Source: an uncultured Acidobacteriia bacterium
GTDB taxonomy: Bacteria; Acidobacteriota; Terriglobia; Bryobacterales; Bryobacteraceae
Length of the DNA stretch: 64,000 nt
NCBI GenBank assembly: GCA_903881085.1
Contig: CAIRSA010000443.1
Location: 53,394 to 117,393 of the forward strand
Direction: 5' to 3'
The notes beneath the pieces were generated by a model. The model saw only the letters and a list, made by a program, of their open reading frames with translations, did not search any database and was not told the DNA's origin. The position numbers and the translations under genes are program-made. Positions 33,330 through 41,887 of the stretch are shown here, in pieces. Each line of letters begins with the position of its first letter. The stretch's first letter is position 1.

Positions 33330-34142
33330 CTATTTGGCCTGTGTTACAACTTGCGAAGCCTTACCTTTGATCGGGCTGCCATTGGGTGTGGTAGAAATCC
33401 AAATGGCGCCCGAACGATCCTTCCCATCGGCGGAGTCAACGCTGTAGGAAACAATTCCCGCTCCACTTACTCCTGAGCCGGAGAGTATCTTGATCCAGGG
33501 GACACTCGTCTGGGCCTGCCACACACAGGATCCGGATGCATTGATTTCGATGACACCTTCGCCACCCGCAGGACCATATTTGACCGCGTTTTTGGAGACG
33601 GAGATCTTGCATGAAGGCGGCCGGTTCAGCAGACGCTGGGCGACTCCTCCGGCGAGTGAGTCCACTAACCCCATTCCCATTCCAGCCATCAGTCCCCCGC
33701 CCCCGGTTGGCATTGAGCCCATTGGGGACATGCCCACGCCGCCACCCATTGGCATCATCGGAGGCGCACCAGGCTGCATGTTTCCGGGCATCGGCGGGAG
33801 ATTGCAGGCTATCGGCGCCGGCGGATGGGCCGGAGTTTCCAGGGGATTGCTTCCCGGCAGCTCTGACCCGGTTTCAGGCAGCACCAGCACGACATCGCGG
33901 TCCAACCGCAAAGTATCGAGGGACGCGGGAGGGATCTGAACTCGAACCACTCCCCCACCTTCGTACCAATGCAGCATCGCCGCGTTCATGTTGAGCAGCC
34001 GCGCGGAAAGCAGCGCTCTCGCTTCAGCCGTTGCGGCGCGGCTTACGATGAACACTGTCTCCTGCGCGGCCCCTTTTGCCGGGATCGCTATTTCACCAGC
34101 CAGGACGGGCATGATCGCGATCCATAGAATTACGGTCTTCAC
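33330..34142 (-). CDS. Secreted BACON-domain protein with Met/Gly/Pro-rich linker
   Basis: The 270-residue protein has a signal peptide (MKTVILWIAIMPVLAGEIAIPAKG). The N-terminal domain to about residue 90 is unrecognised. Residues 105-165 form a low-complexity Met/Gly/Pro linker (PPMMPMGGGVGMSPMGSMPTGGGG). Residues 178-262 form a BACON-like domain (CKISVSKNAVKYGPAGGEGVIEIN, CVWQAQTSVPWIKIL). BACON domains are immunoglobulin-like and found in outer-membrane or secreted carbohydrate-binding proteins. The second BACON gene ends 19 bases upstream, so both are likely one transcript. The N-terminal domain could be a protease-inhibitor or SPOR-like fold, but this is not supported. Confidence 0.72.
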   Translation of the reverse strand: MKTVILWIAIMPVLAGEIAIPAKGAAQETVFIVSRAATAEARALLSARLLNMNAAMLHWYEGGGVVRVQIPPASLDTLRLDRDVVLVLPETGSELPGSNPLETPAHPPAPIACNLPPMPGNMQPGAPPMMPMGGGVGMSPMGSMPTGGGGLMAGMGMGLVDSLAGGVAQRLLNRPPSCKISVSKNAVKYGPAGGEGVIEINASGSCVWQAQTSVPWIKILSGSGVSGAGIVSYSVDSADGKDRSGAIWISTTPNGSPIKGKASQVVTQAK

Positions 34143-34161
34143 GGCCGTTCTCCTTAGCGGA

Positions 34162-34539
34162 TCAATACTCTGTTACCAGGCTTCTATAGACAATGGCACT
34201 AGTTGGAACGCCGCTACGCCCTCCTATAGTTCCACCACCCGAATAAGTAACCACGACATTCAGATAGGCTTGCCGCACCGCTCCTTGATTGGGAGGAAGA
34301 TAGACAAAGACGGTCCCGCTTCCATTGCCGGAACGAACGGAATTGAGCTGCATCCAGGATGCGCCGGAAGTTAGCTGCCACGCGCAGCCGGGTTGCGTAT
34401 AAACCTGCACGGCGACGTTTCCGCCACCGGCGCCAACTACTGGCGAGCTGGCTGAGTAAGTGCAAGCCATTGCCGGAATGAGCGCGGCGGTTGAAAGTAC
34501 CGCAAGCTTGATCGCCTTCATCACAAAGTTGTTTGTCAT
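34162..34539 (-). CDS. Small secreted BACON-domain protein
   Basis: The 125-residue protein has a signal peptide (MKAIKLAVLSTAALIPAMA after a short lead) followed at once by one BACON-like domain: CTYSASSPVVGAGGGNVAVQVYTQPGCAWQLTSGASWMQL and a final strand QAYLNVVVTY. The W-x-L-x(3-7)-W-M/I pattern with flanking cysteine is typical. There is a second ATG at residue 7 (MKAIK) that is an equally good start. It lies 19 bases before the larger BACON gene and probably shares its transcript. It may bind glycans or act as a surface adhesin module. Confidence 0.72.
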   Translation of the reverse strand: MTNNFVMKAIKLAVLSTAALIPAMACTYSASSPVVGAGGGNVAVQVYTQPGCAWQLTSGASWMQLNSVRSGNGSGTVFVYLPPNQGAVRQAYLNVVVTYSGGGTIGGRSGVPTSAIVYRSLVTEY

Positions 34540-34625
34540 TGTAGTTCCTCCTATGGTGTTTTTATCTGACGGAGTTTACTGTCTCTGCCGTCACTGATAC
34601 CCGCGCAATTCGGAGGAATTCGGGA

Positions 34626-36092
34626 TCACTTTGTTTGGGCTGCCTTCGCAGGCTGCATCAGGCCCGCCGCTAGAGCCTTGTCACGGATTGTCGCCTGCGC
34701 AGTGGCCTGATTGTAGAAGATAGTTTGCATTACGCCAGGAAAACCGGCAAGTGCGGCGATCGCCTTGGCCCAGCGTTCGGGGTATTTCTGCTTCAGTGGG
34801 GGCGCTTGATCCAGGCAGATTGCGAGGTAGGCGGCGCGGGCCAATTCCTTATTCGAAGCACTGCGAGTGATTGTGGCTTCGAGTTCCGCCGCGAGCCCCG
34901 CACGCAGTGCGGCTAACTGCTTCGCCGGATCAGGGAGCTTCTCGATATTCGCGGCGTTTTCAGTTTGAATGCGATAAACGGCCGTACCGCCCAGGGTTGC
35001 CTTGGTCCCGCCGTGCTCCACAATGTTCTGCTCGGCAAGCGCAACCAGCCTGTCGCCAAAAGTTGTCATGGTTTCATCCATGGGCATTTCGTCGCGGCTG
35101 GTATTGCGGAACAGATCCTTGATATTCCAGCCCTGGTCCATCATCCACTTCCAGCCTTTGGTAGTTCCGATGATCGCACCCGCGACGGCGGCGTTGTTGT
35201 CGGCGTCCCAACCGAAGTTGAAGGCGTGGCGCAGGGTCTCAGTGAAATCGCCCTGGCCATACAGCAGGGCCGCCACCGCGGAGGAGCCGTTGAGCAGCAC
35301 GCCATTGCGGTCGCGCATATCCTGGCCACCGTAGTACATGTACTTTTCCTTGAGTAGCCGCCGCGTGGTGCGCCAGTCCTGCGGATTCTGCTTATGGAAT
35401 CGCCGGACATCGAGCACCATCTGGTGCATCTTGCTGGCGGGGTCGGTGGCGGCGAGACCGGCATCGACGATCTTGTCGATGTCATTGGTGAGGAATGCGG
35501 TAGCGATCATCGCGTCGAACAATTGTGTGGATTGAATCGGTTCGCCATCCACTGCGACGTGCGTATAGTAAGTGCCAATGCGCGCGGCGGTTTGCGGCAT
35601 GCCCGGTGAAATGAGGCCGAACGATTCGCTGACGAACTGGCCGGAGAGATTGAAATCCGCCCAGGGGTTGATATGCACTGAGCCAGTCAGCGGTGGATTG
35701 ATACCGATATCGAGAAGTTGACGCAAGTACAGGTGCGAGCACCAGATGGCACGATTGATGTGCCGTTGCCACAGCTCGGAAATGCTTGTCTGGGGAACAA
35801 GCATCTTGCGCGTGCGCTGCATTTCAAGAAGGTAGACCCATTCGACGTCGGTATCGTCATCCGTCCAGGCGCCCGTGGAGAGTTCGGGAACGTACTTTTC
35901 TACGTTGCCCGGCTCGGCGATGTACTTCATCTCGTGCTTCAGGCCATTCAGGTCGCCCAGCATATGCCCCAGCATTCCACCGCGAATCTTGTCGTGGAGC
36001 TTCTCGACCGGGATCTCAAAGGTTTCGGCCGATAGCGCAGCAGTGCCGGCAATTGCGGCCATACACAAAAACAATTTCATCAGCGTCCTCAT
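34626..36092 (-). CDS. Secreted ADP-ribosylglycohydrolase-family protein
   Basis: The 488-residue protein has a signal peptide (MKLFLCMAAIAGTAALSAE) and then the ADP-ribosylglycohydrolase fold. The first metal-binding signature is TDDDTDVEW near residue 77, after GGMLGHMLGDLNG; the second is FNFGWDADNNAAVAGAIIG near residue 290. Classical members remove ADP-ribose from proteins using two Mg2+ ions held by such aspartates. Export is unusual for that role; secreted members in Acidobacteriota and Planctomycetes lie near glycoside hydrolases and may cleave glycosidic bonds instead. It starts 5 bases after the agarase-like gene stop, so the two form an operon. Confidence 0.8.
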   Translation of the reverse strand: MRTLMKLFLCMAAIAGTAALSAETFEIPVEKLHDKIRGGMLGHMLGDLNGLKHEMKYIAEPGNVEKYVPELSTGAWTDDDTDVEWVYLLEMQRTRKMLVPQTSISELWQRHINRAIWCSHLYLRQLLDIGINPPLTGSVHINPWADFNLSGQFVSESFGLISPGMPQTAARIGTYYTHVAVDGEPIQSTQLFDAMIATAFLTNDIDKIVDAGLAATDPASKMHQMVLDVRRFHKQNPQDWRTTRRLLKEKYMYYGGQDMRDRNGVLLNGSSAVAALLYGQGDFTETLRHAFNFGWDADNNAAVAGAIIGTTKGWKWMMDQGWNIKDLFRNTSRDEMPMDETMTTFGDRLVALAEQNIVEHGGTKATLGGTAVYRIQTENAANIEKLPDPAKQLAALRAGLAAELEATITRSASNKELARAAYLAICLDQAPPLKQKYPERWAKAIAALAGFPGVMQTIFYNQATAQATIRDKALAAGLMQPAKAAQTK

Positions 36093-36097
36093 TTAGG

Positions 36098-37474
36098 TTA
36101 GCGGTCAAAGTAAGCGGCGAGCCCATGGATATTCGCGTTCAGCGATTTCATGGCGGCCGCAAGATCGGCATACGGTTCGTATTTAAGATTCACCAGGCCC
36201 TTGTTGGAGTCACGATTGGAGGGATCGGTTGTCATGTCCTGCGGATCGTTGTCCAGGTACTTGAACCAGTGCCAGCCGACGCAGTTTTTCGATTCAATCA
36301 GACCGATGGTGAAGTTCTGGTAAAACCAGCCTCGATCTTTCTGAGTGGGCACATTCCAACCGGCCCCGCTGGTGTTGGGATATCCGGAGTCCTCGCCCTT
36401 TGTATACCATTCGGTCACAATAAAGGGCTTGCCTGACTGCGCCGTCCACATGGCCATCAGGTCGACGGGCGGCGACCAGTAGTTGTACACGTTGACCGAT
36501 AGCACGTCGACGTATTTGCCCGCGGCCTGAAAGATGGCCGCGGATTTCAGAAACGGTCCATGCATGCGCGGGCCCAGGCAGAGGTGATTGGGGTCGTACT
36601 TGCGAATAGCAGCGGTGGTGAGTTTGAAATACCGGTCAAAGACAAACCCGCGAAATGCGTCGCGATCGGCATCGCCAATAGACGTTACATTGCGCGCGTC
36701 GAGCCATTTTTGCGCCGCCTGGCGGCCGGGATCAGCGGCATCCAGCCGCAGTGCTTTATCGAGAAGATCGGCCGGCGCCGGCAGTTCGTTATCGGAAAAG
36801 TGGCCCAGCAAAAACGGGTCGTCCTTTGTGACGGCGAGTTTTTTCGCGGTCGCATCGCACGACGCTTCAAACTCCGGGTGAAACACCGGGATGCAGTCAT
36901 TGGCATAACCCAGATGGCCGGATTGCTGATGGGTGAGTTTTTTGGCGCGTCCGAAGTCACCCATGAAGTTATTAGTGGTGCAGTAGACCAGGCGCCGCGG
37001 GGCTGTGCGCAGCACCTCCACATCGGACCAGCCACCGCATCCGGTGAAGCCGTTGGCGCGCAAAAGCTCGCTGGTTTTGGCGGCCCAGTTTTCCGCTGTC
37101 CCGAACTTGGCCTCGCGATTCCTCACGTTGGCGGCGGATTTTCCCGCTGTGAGTGAGCAGATTCCCGCATGGATGCAGAGATTGCCTGACGGATCGATCA
37201 GGTACCAGCGGCCTTCGATCTCCGCCGGATGAAAGAATCCCGTGGCGCGCTGTTTCTTATCGAGCCTGCCCCCATAGATACCGGTTTTGGGTGCGGCCGT
37301 TACTGGCTTGAAGCCAGCGAGGCGGTCAAGTGTGCGCGTGGGATACTCTTTCCATGCATCCGTTGGCTTGCGGCGGGCTTTCACGATGAGCAAGTCCTCC
37401 GCGTGCAGCGAGGCACAGCTGGCAGCGGAAAGGGCGAACTGTCGGCGAGTCAAGTCTATTTTCATTTCGTGCAC
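36098..37474 (-). CDS. Agarase-like (clan A) secreted glycoside hydrolase
   Basis: The 458-residue protein has a Tat-like signal (LTRRQFALSAASCASLHA); an ATG at residue 4 is an alternative start. The body reads RWYLIDPSGNLCIHAGI, NGFTGCGGWSDVEVLR and DPFLLGHFSDNELP with likely acid/base Glu230, then KPFIVTEWYTKGEDSGYPNTSGAGW with likely nucleophile Glu355 and VGWHWFKYLDND. This is a TIM-barrel clan A enzyme resembling GH50-type agarases. In soil the substrate is more likely another galactan or plant glycan. It is transcribed with the ADP-ribosylglycohydrolase-like gene. Confidence 0.72.
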   Translation of the reverse strand: MHEMKIDLTRRQFALSAASCASLHAEDLLIVKARRKPTDAWKEYPTRTLDRLAGFKPVTAAPKTGIYGGRLDKKQRATGFFHPAEIEGRWYLIDPSGNLCIHAGICSLTAGKSAANVRNREAKFGTAENWAAKTSELLRANGFTGCGGWSDVEVLRTAPRRLVYCTTNNFMGDFGRAKKLTHQQSGHLGYANDCIPVFHPEFEASCDATAKKLAVTKDDPFLLGHFSDNELPAPADLLDKALRLDAADPGRQAAQKWLDARNVTSIGDADRDAFRGFVFDRYFKLTTAAIRKYDPNHLCLGPRMHGPFLKSAAIFQAAGKYVDVLSVNVYNYWSPPVDLMAMWTAQSGKPFIVTEWYTKGEDSGYPNTSGAGWNVPTQKDRGWFYQNFTIGLIESKNCVGWHWFKYLDNDPQDMTTDPSNRDSNKGLVNLKYEPYADLAAAMKSLNANIHGLAAYFDR

Positions 37475-37603
37475 ACCTCATGGAAACACTGCGGGTTGCT
37501 AGCAGCTAGGCATTCCAAGCAGCACGCAGGCTGCCAACCGCATACAAATCATTCCGTCACCATTTTCGCGCGGCTGCATCTGGAAAGAAGAGAGGTAAAA
37601 GTA

Positions 37604-38011
37604 ATGGAAGTATTTGCCAGCTATCTTGGAGCTACGCAATTTGAAGTCGAGGCAAGAGGTCATAAGGTGATTTGCGACCAGCCGGCCGACAGCGGCGGTT
37701 TTGATGAGGGAATGACGCCGCCGGAATTTCTACTGGCGTCGCTTGCCACCTGCGCTGCCTATTATGCTGCCCAATACTTGAATTCGAGAAAGCTGCCTAG
37801 TGAAGCATTGAAGGTGAGAGTGAGCGCTGAGAAGGCGCTTCAACCGGCGCGACTGGCGTCGTTTCAGATTGAGGTGTTTGCGCCTGGTCTCGATGAACGC
37901 CATCGGGAGGGCGTGTTGCGGGCGGCAAAGGCCTGCTTGATTCACAACACGCTGTTGGGAGCACCGGCCATCGAAGTAACAGTCAACGCCAGTTCGATGG
38001 TGGCAGTTTAG
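37604..38011 (+). CDS. OsmC-family peroxide/thiol protein
   Basis: The ATG at 37604 follows AGAGGT and yields 135 residues; the open frame extends far upstream but without family sequence. The OsmC fold is seen in QFEVEARGHKVICDQPADSGGFDEGMTPPEFLLASLATCAAYYAAQYL and RAAKACLIHNTLLGAPAIEVTV. The two redox cysteines are those in SLATCAAYY and AKACLIH. OsmC/Ohr proteins reduce organic hydroperoxides with dihydrolipoamide or similar thiols. The rhodanese-like gene starts 14 bases later, so the pair is likely one unit dealing with thiol or sulfur stress. Confidence 0.9.
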   Translation: MEVFASYLGATQFEVEARGHKVICDQPADSGGFDEGMTPPEFLLASLATCAAYYAAQYLNSRKLPSEALKVRVSAEKALQPARLASFQIEVFAPGLDERHREGVLRAAKACLIHNTLLGAPAIEVTVNASSMVAV

Positions 38012-38025
38012 TAGGAGAATGAATT

Positions 38026-38514
38026 ATGGCTCATTTTGATTCAAAGGTTTTGACCCGGCGGGCTGTTCTGGGAACACCGGCCGCACTCATCGGGTTCAGT
38101 TCATTCCTGGCAGCGGCGCCAGCAGGCTGGAGCGATGCGGATCTGATGGAGCCGAAAGCGCTCGCCCAACGCTTAACGGGAAAGACTACTGGACGGCCTA
38201 TAATTCTCCATGTTGGCTTCGGCGTTCTTTACCGCAGCAAACACATTCCTGATTCGATTTTCGCAGGCCCGGGCAACAAGCCAGAAGGGCTTGAAAACCT
38301 GAAGAAGGTGGTCAGCGCTTATCCCAAGACGCAGGAGATCGTGATCTATTGCGGTTGCTGCCCGTGGGTAAACTGCCCCAACATGAAGGCAGCGTTCACG
38401 GCATTAAAAGCCCTTGGCTACCAACGCGTTAAGGCGCTGATGATTGAAACAAACTTCTCCAAGGACTGGATTCAAATGGGCTATCCCGTGCAGAACGGCG
38501 AGGCGGGCGCATAA
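38026..38514 (+). CDS. Exported rhodanese-like protein with unusual Cys loop
   Basis: The 162-residue protein starts with a Tat-like signal (VLTRRAVLGTPAALIGFSSFLAAAPA). The rhodanese fold is visible in ADLMEPKALAQRLTG, PIILHVGF, GVLYRSKHIPDSIFAGPG and EIVIYCGCCPWVNCPNMKAAFTALKALGY. In ordinary rhodaneses the loop is C-x4-R-(S/T); here it is CGCCPWVNCPN with four cysteines and no arginine, so classical thiosulfate sulfurtransfer is doubtful. The loop may bind metal or act in disulfide exchange. A GGAGAATGAATT leader gives the binding site. The gene follows OsmC by 14 bases. Confidence 0.82.
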   Translation: MAHFDSKVLTRRAVLGTPAALIGFSSFLAAAPAGWSDADLMEPKALAQRLTGKTTGRPIILHVGFGVLYRSKHIPDSIFAGPGNKPEGLENLKKVVSAYPKTQEIVIYCGCCPWVNCPNMKAAFTALKALGYQRVKALMIETNFSKDWIQMGYPVQNGEAGA

Positions 38515-38563
38515 ATCAGCGGCGTTCCCACTTTTCTATCTTCAGGCAAATAGCGTGAGCCAA

Positions 38564-38638
38564 AACCGCTTACTAACGTGTGCAGCTCGGTTAGCGGTTG
38601 CCTGCTGCTCACCGAGCACCGCACGTTAGTAAGCGGTT
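38564..38638. repeat. Long intergenic hairpin repeat
   Basis: AACCGCTTACTAACGTG at 38564-38580 is perfectly complementary to 38622-38638. A second arm pair, GCTCGGT at 38585-38591 and ACCGAGC at 38611-38617, is nested inside, leaving a 19-base loop. There is no T tract. The nested layout resembles an imperfect REP-like element rather than a terminator. Confidence 0.75.
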
Positions 38639-38706
38639 CTTCGGGATCAATTGAATTTCCATTTTCCGGGAAGCAAACGGGCGTCAGGTCTGGTAGCGTT
38701 GTGGGT

Positions 38707-39375
38707 ATGAACCTTAAGCCCGATCACCTCGACGAGCTCTGCCGCCGCTATTTGCAGTTATACACCGGCGCAGTGGCTGACATGCTGGACAAGGGCGGGT
38801 ATCGCAATCAAGTGTTACCCGCTGCCATCAAGCCCTTCACCCAGGCAGGGCGGCTTGCTGGTTTGGCTTTTACTGGGCAAGGCTATCCGTGTGACGATAG
38901 TTCACACAATGACACGCAAACCCGCCTCGCCATGCTTGAGGCGATCACGCCCGGCACGGTTTCGGTATGGGCGTGCGGTGGCAGCGTGAATTGCGCTCAC
39001 TGGGGAGAGATGATGTCTACCGCCGCGCGCGAACGAGGCTGCACCGGAGCGGTCATCGACGGAGGCGTTCGCGATCTGGGTTTCATCGACGAGTTGCAGT
39101 ATCCGGTATTTGCGCGATTTGCCTGTTCCGCGAGTTCCGTTGGCCGCTGGGATATCCAGGAGTACCAGGTCTCGATTCAGATCGGCGCCACTGTCATCCA
39201 GCCCAACGATTTTGTATTTGGCGATGCCGACGGCGTGGTGATCGTCCCACAGGCGATCGCCATGGACGTGCTGACTGCGTCCGAAGACGTCTATAAACGC
39301 GAGACGGCGATGCGTGCGGAGCTTCGGCGGGGCGTTTCGGTCAAGAGCGCCTTCGAGCGTTTCGGCTCGTTGTAA
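38707..39375 (+). CDS. RraA-family (HMG aldolase-like) protein
   Basis: The ATG at 38707 gives 222 residues; frame upstream to 38578 runs through the hairpin repeat and is not coding. TGAVADMLDKGGYRNQVLPAAIKPF, GCTGAVIDGGVRDLGFIDELQYPVFAR and DFVFGDADGVVIVPQAIA are typical of the RraA/MenG-like family. The G-x-x-x-D and RD residues in GAVIDGGVRD match the pyruvate and metal site of 4-hydroxy-4-methyl-2-oxoglutarate aldolases. Members cleave such keto acids or decarboxylate oxaloacetate; RNase E inhibition is limited to some. No ring-cleavage genes are nearby. Confidence 0.85.
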   Translation: MNLKPDHLDELCRRYLQLYTGAVADMLDKGGYRNQVLPAAIKPFTQAGRLAGLAFTGQGYPCDDSSHNDTQTRLAMLEAITPGTVSVWACGGSVNCAHWGEMMSTAARERGCTGAVIDGGVRDLGFIDELQYPVFARFACSASSVGRWDIQEYQVSIQIGATVIQPNDFVFGDADGVVIVPQAIAMDVLTASEDVYKRETAMRAELRRGVSVKSAFERFGSL

Positions 39376-39402
39376 TCCCTTCGAATCACTTATGATTTAG
39401 AT

Positions 39403-40026
39403 GTGCAAAGCGTTAAAGAAACCGATGCGGAGCTGGCGCGGAATCTGCTTGGCGGCAGCGAGCAGGCCTTCGATGACTTCGTAGATGCCTACAGAAGCAG
39501 GCTTTTCCAATACAGCTATCTGATGTGCGGCCATCGCGAGGACGCCGAAGAGGTAGCGCAGGAAACGCTGTTGAAGGTGTTTCAAAGTCTCGATCAGCTT
39601 CGAGAGCCCGAGCGGTTGAAGCCATGGGTGTTTCGCATCGCCAAGAATGCCTGCCTGATGAAACGCCGCAAGAGCATTTTCGCGCCCTCGGTGGAGCTCT
39701 CGCTGGATGAGCTCAGGCCCAAAATGTCAGGCGACGGAGGAATGTCCAGGATTGAGATCGCCGATTGGTCGATGTTGCCAGAGGATCTGGCCCTCGACGC
39801 GGAACTCAACGCCACCTTAACCGAAGCCATTCGGAAGCTGCCGGAGTTGTATCGGAGCGTGGTTCTGCTGCGCGATGTAGAAGAGATGAGCACCGAAGAG
39901 ACGGCCGAAATCCTCGATGTCAGAATCGATGTCGTCAAAACCAGGCTGCACCGGGGCAGACTCGCGCTGCGCAAATACATGGACAGTTACCTGATGACAT
40001 CGAGAGGAGTAACTGCAAATGGATGA
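39403..40026 (+). CDS. ECF-type RNA polymerase sigma factor
   Basis: The 207-residue protein starts at GTG. Sigma region 2 lies at about residues 18-90 (SEQAFDDFVDAYRSRLFQYSYLMCGHREDAEEVAQETLLKVFQ, KPWVFRIAKNACLMKRRK), and region 4 at about 135-190 (LPELYRSVVLLRDVEEMSTEETAEILDVRIDVVKTRLHRGRLALRKYM). The two are separated by a longer linker than in minimal ECF factors. The next gene overlaps by eight bases and encodes a zinc-finger anti-sigma protein, so a membrane- or redox-linked signal may release the factor. Its regulon cannot be told from the window. Confidence 0.92.
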   Translation: MQSVKETDAELARNLLGGSEQAFDDFVDAYRSRLFQYSYLMCGHREDAEEVAQETLLKVFQSLDQLREPERLKPWVFRIAKNACLMKRRKSIFAPSVELSLDELRPKMSGDGGMSRIEIADWSMLPEDLALDAELNATLTEAIRKLPELYRSVVLLRDVEEMSTEETAEILDVRIDVVKTRLHRGRLALRKYMDSYLMTSRGVTANG

Positions 40027-40282
40027 GCAGGAATGCAGCCAGGTCTTCGCCATGCTCTCAGAGTATCTGGATGACCAATTAACCCCATCCAGTTGTGCTG
40101 AATTGGAACAGCATATTCAGGACTGTCCGCCGTGCATCGAATTCATTGAGAGCCTGCGCTGTAGCGTTCAGCTGTGCCGGAAGTTGAGCAAGACGGCTCC
40201 ATCGCCTGCGCCAAGCGCAGAACAGGTGGACGCACTCAGAATGGCCTATCGCGACATGCTTGATCGCCGAAGCAAAACCTGA
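40019..40282 (+). CDS. Zinc-finger anti-sigma factor
   Basis: The 87-residue protein carries the anti-sigma zinc-finger domain: FAMLSEYLDDQLTPSSCAELEQHIQDCPPCIEFIESLR, with His32, Cys36 and Cys39 forming the H-x3-C-x2-C site. It has no membrane helix, so it is a soluble ZAS-type anti-sigma factor that may respond to thiol oxidation. Its start overlaps the sigma gene by eight bases, implying coupled translation and matched amounts. The C-terminal 40 residues are basic and Pro/Ala-rich. Confidence 0.88.
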   Translation: MDEQECSQVFAMLSEYLDDQLTPSSCAELEQHIQDCPPCIEFIESLRCSVQLCRKLSKTAPSPAPSAEQVDALRMAYRDMLDRRSKT

Positions 40283-40363
40283 GGCGATGAGATCTTGAGC
40301 GGAAGTTTTTTCTGATTTCCTGACGAAATTTTCATCCTGATCACGCATTCCTTAATAGCAGAT

Positions 40364-41878
40364 ATGCACACTGGTCCCAACCCCTCGCTCGTCGAACGGA
40401 TTTCCCACGCTGGGTCCGATATCTGCAGCGCCGTCATGTGGTCCGTTCAGGAAGAGCGAGGAGTGCACCTGCAGACCGCGATTGCCGCGTCGGGGTATCT
40501 TACCGGCACTGCCATCTTGAAGAATTGTGGGGTCAACATCTCAGGCCTGCAGCCCGGTGCCCAGGTGTTTGTGGACGCTGTGAATGAAACCGGCACGGCA
40601 GTGTGGGAACAGATCGAGAAACTGGCCGGCGGCGAGGACCTGAACACGCCGCCCATGAATGTCATCCCGCAAGAACATCAGCCACGACAAACCTACGAAG
40701 CGTCGGTCATCCTGATGTGGCCTCAACTCGAGGCGATCCTACACAAGCACGACATTCCGGCGGAGTCCGCGCCGTTTGCCTGCGCCAGAGCGCTGGCCCA
40801 GACCATCATCGAAGGCACGGCATCTCTGTCCCCAGCGGTGGCAAAGACGATCGCGCTCTCCACTCTGATAAAAGCTTCAAAGACGGTGCCTCCTGCTCCA
40901 GAGCCAACCCCACAGACAATCCAAGACCGTGAGGAATTCCTGCGCATGCTTTTCCACACCCTAGCCGGGGTGGATGCGTTAGCTACCCGCGAACCGGCCT
41001 ATCCGGTATGGCATCAGTTGCTGCAACAACTTCTGGCCATGCGGCAATGGACGGCGAACTGTAGCGACCCAACGAGGGAACAGTGTCAGCGAGTTTCCAT
41101 CGGCCTGATCGCAGTTCGGGAACTCGAACCCGCGGTAGACGCTGAGATGTACGACCTGATTGCGCGTCTGCATGAGCTCAACTATTACTGGCGGCACTGG
41201 CGCGAAGGAACTGGGCCAGTCCCCGCCCGCAAGCCAATCGGTTGGGCACAAAAGGGGGCGAGGATGATTTTGCTGGCCTCGGGCGCTCTGTTGTTGGTGT
41301 GCCTGATTCTGCTGTACGCATTCCGTGTCAAAGTGCCGCCTGGTTCTCCGCTGGGGCTGCCAGTGCAGGCCGGCCTGTATTCGGCAACTCTGGTTGCAAC
41401 CATGCAGCCGTACCTTGTTTCGCTGCGTCATAATCCAGAGAGCGAGCGATACAACGTCAGTCTGGTGCTTCATCCACTTGATGGCAACTCGGCAGACCGG
41501 TCTATCGCGCTCAGCGGCGGGTTTCGCGCAGTCGATCTTCAGTTTGGAGCCAAAATTCTAGGCAACGATGGCCAATATTTATGGATTTTCGTGAACGAAA
41601 TCAAGGGATTGAACCTGAGTACGAAGGACCTCATCGGTGCGGAGGAATTACGCAGGGCTAATCCATCGCTGAAGCATCTTCCAGGCGAGGACAACAGCAA
41701 TAATCCGTTGATCAGCCCAACCGTACACCGCATCGATCGCGCGAACAACGACATTTGGAACGGAGAGAATGCGAACCGGCGATTCTCATTCGGCACTCGG
41801 CTGCGCGTCACAACGCCAGACTTCAACCATGTCTTGGAAATAGATCCAGAGTCGCTGAAGACTACGCAGATACGATAG
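40364..41878 (+). CDS. Unknown single-pass membrane protein
   Basis: The 504-residue protein has a cytoplasmic-like N-terminal part (1-290), one membrane helix at about 301-322 (MILLASGALLLVCLILLYAF) and an outer domain (323-504) rich in short strands and ending DFNHVLEIDPESLKTTQIR. Two Cys (CGVNIS, CARALAQ) and helical stretches fill the N-terminus. No family is recognised. It starts 81 bases after the anti-sigma gene on the same strand and may be part of the sigma operon or a target of it. The next gene follows 9 bases later. Confidence 0.7.
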   Translation: MHTGPNPSLVERISHAGSDICSAVMWSVQEERGVHLQTAIAASGYLTGTAILKNCGVNISGLQPGAQVFVDAVNETGTAVWEQIEKLAGGEDLNTPPMNVIPQEHQPRQTYEASVILMWPQLEAILHKHDIPAESAPFACARALAQTIIEGTASLSPAVAKTIALSTLIKASKTVPPAPEPTPQTIQDREEFLRMLFHTLAGVDALATREPAYPVWHQLLQQLLAMRQWTANCSDPTREQCQRVSIGLIAVRELEPAVDAEMYDLIARLHELNYYWRHWREGTGPVPARKPIGWAQKGARMILLASGALLLVCLILLYAFRVKVPPGSPLGLPVQAGLYSATLVATMQPYLVSLRHNPESERYNVSLVLHPLDGNSADRSIALSGGFRAVDLQFGAKILGNDGQYLWIFVNEIKGLNLSTKDLIGAEELRRANPSLKHLPGEDNSNNPLISPTVHRIDRANNDIWNGENANRRFSFGTRLRVTTPDFNHVLEIDPESLKTTQIR

Positions 41879-41887
41879 GAACGAACA

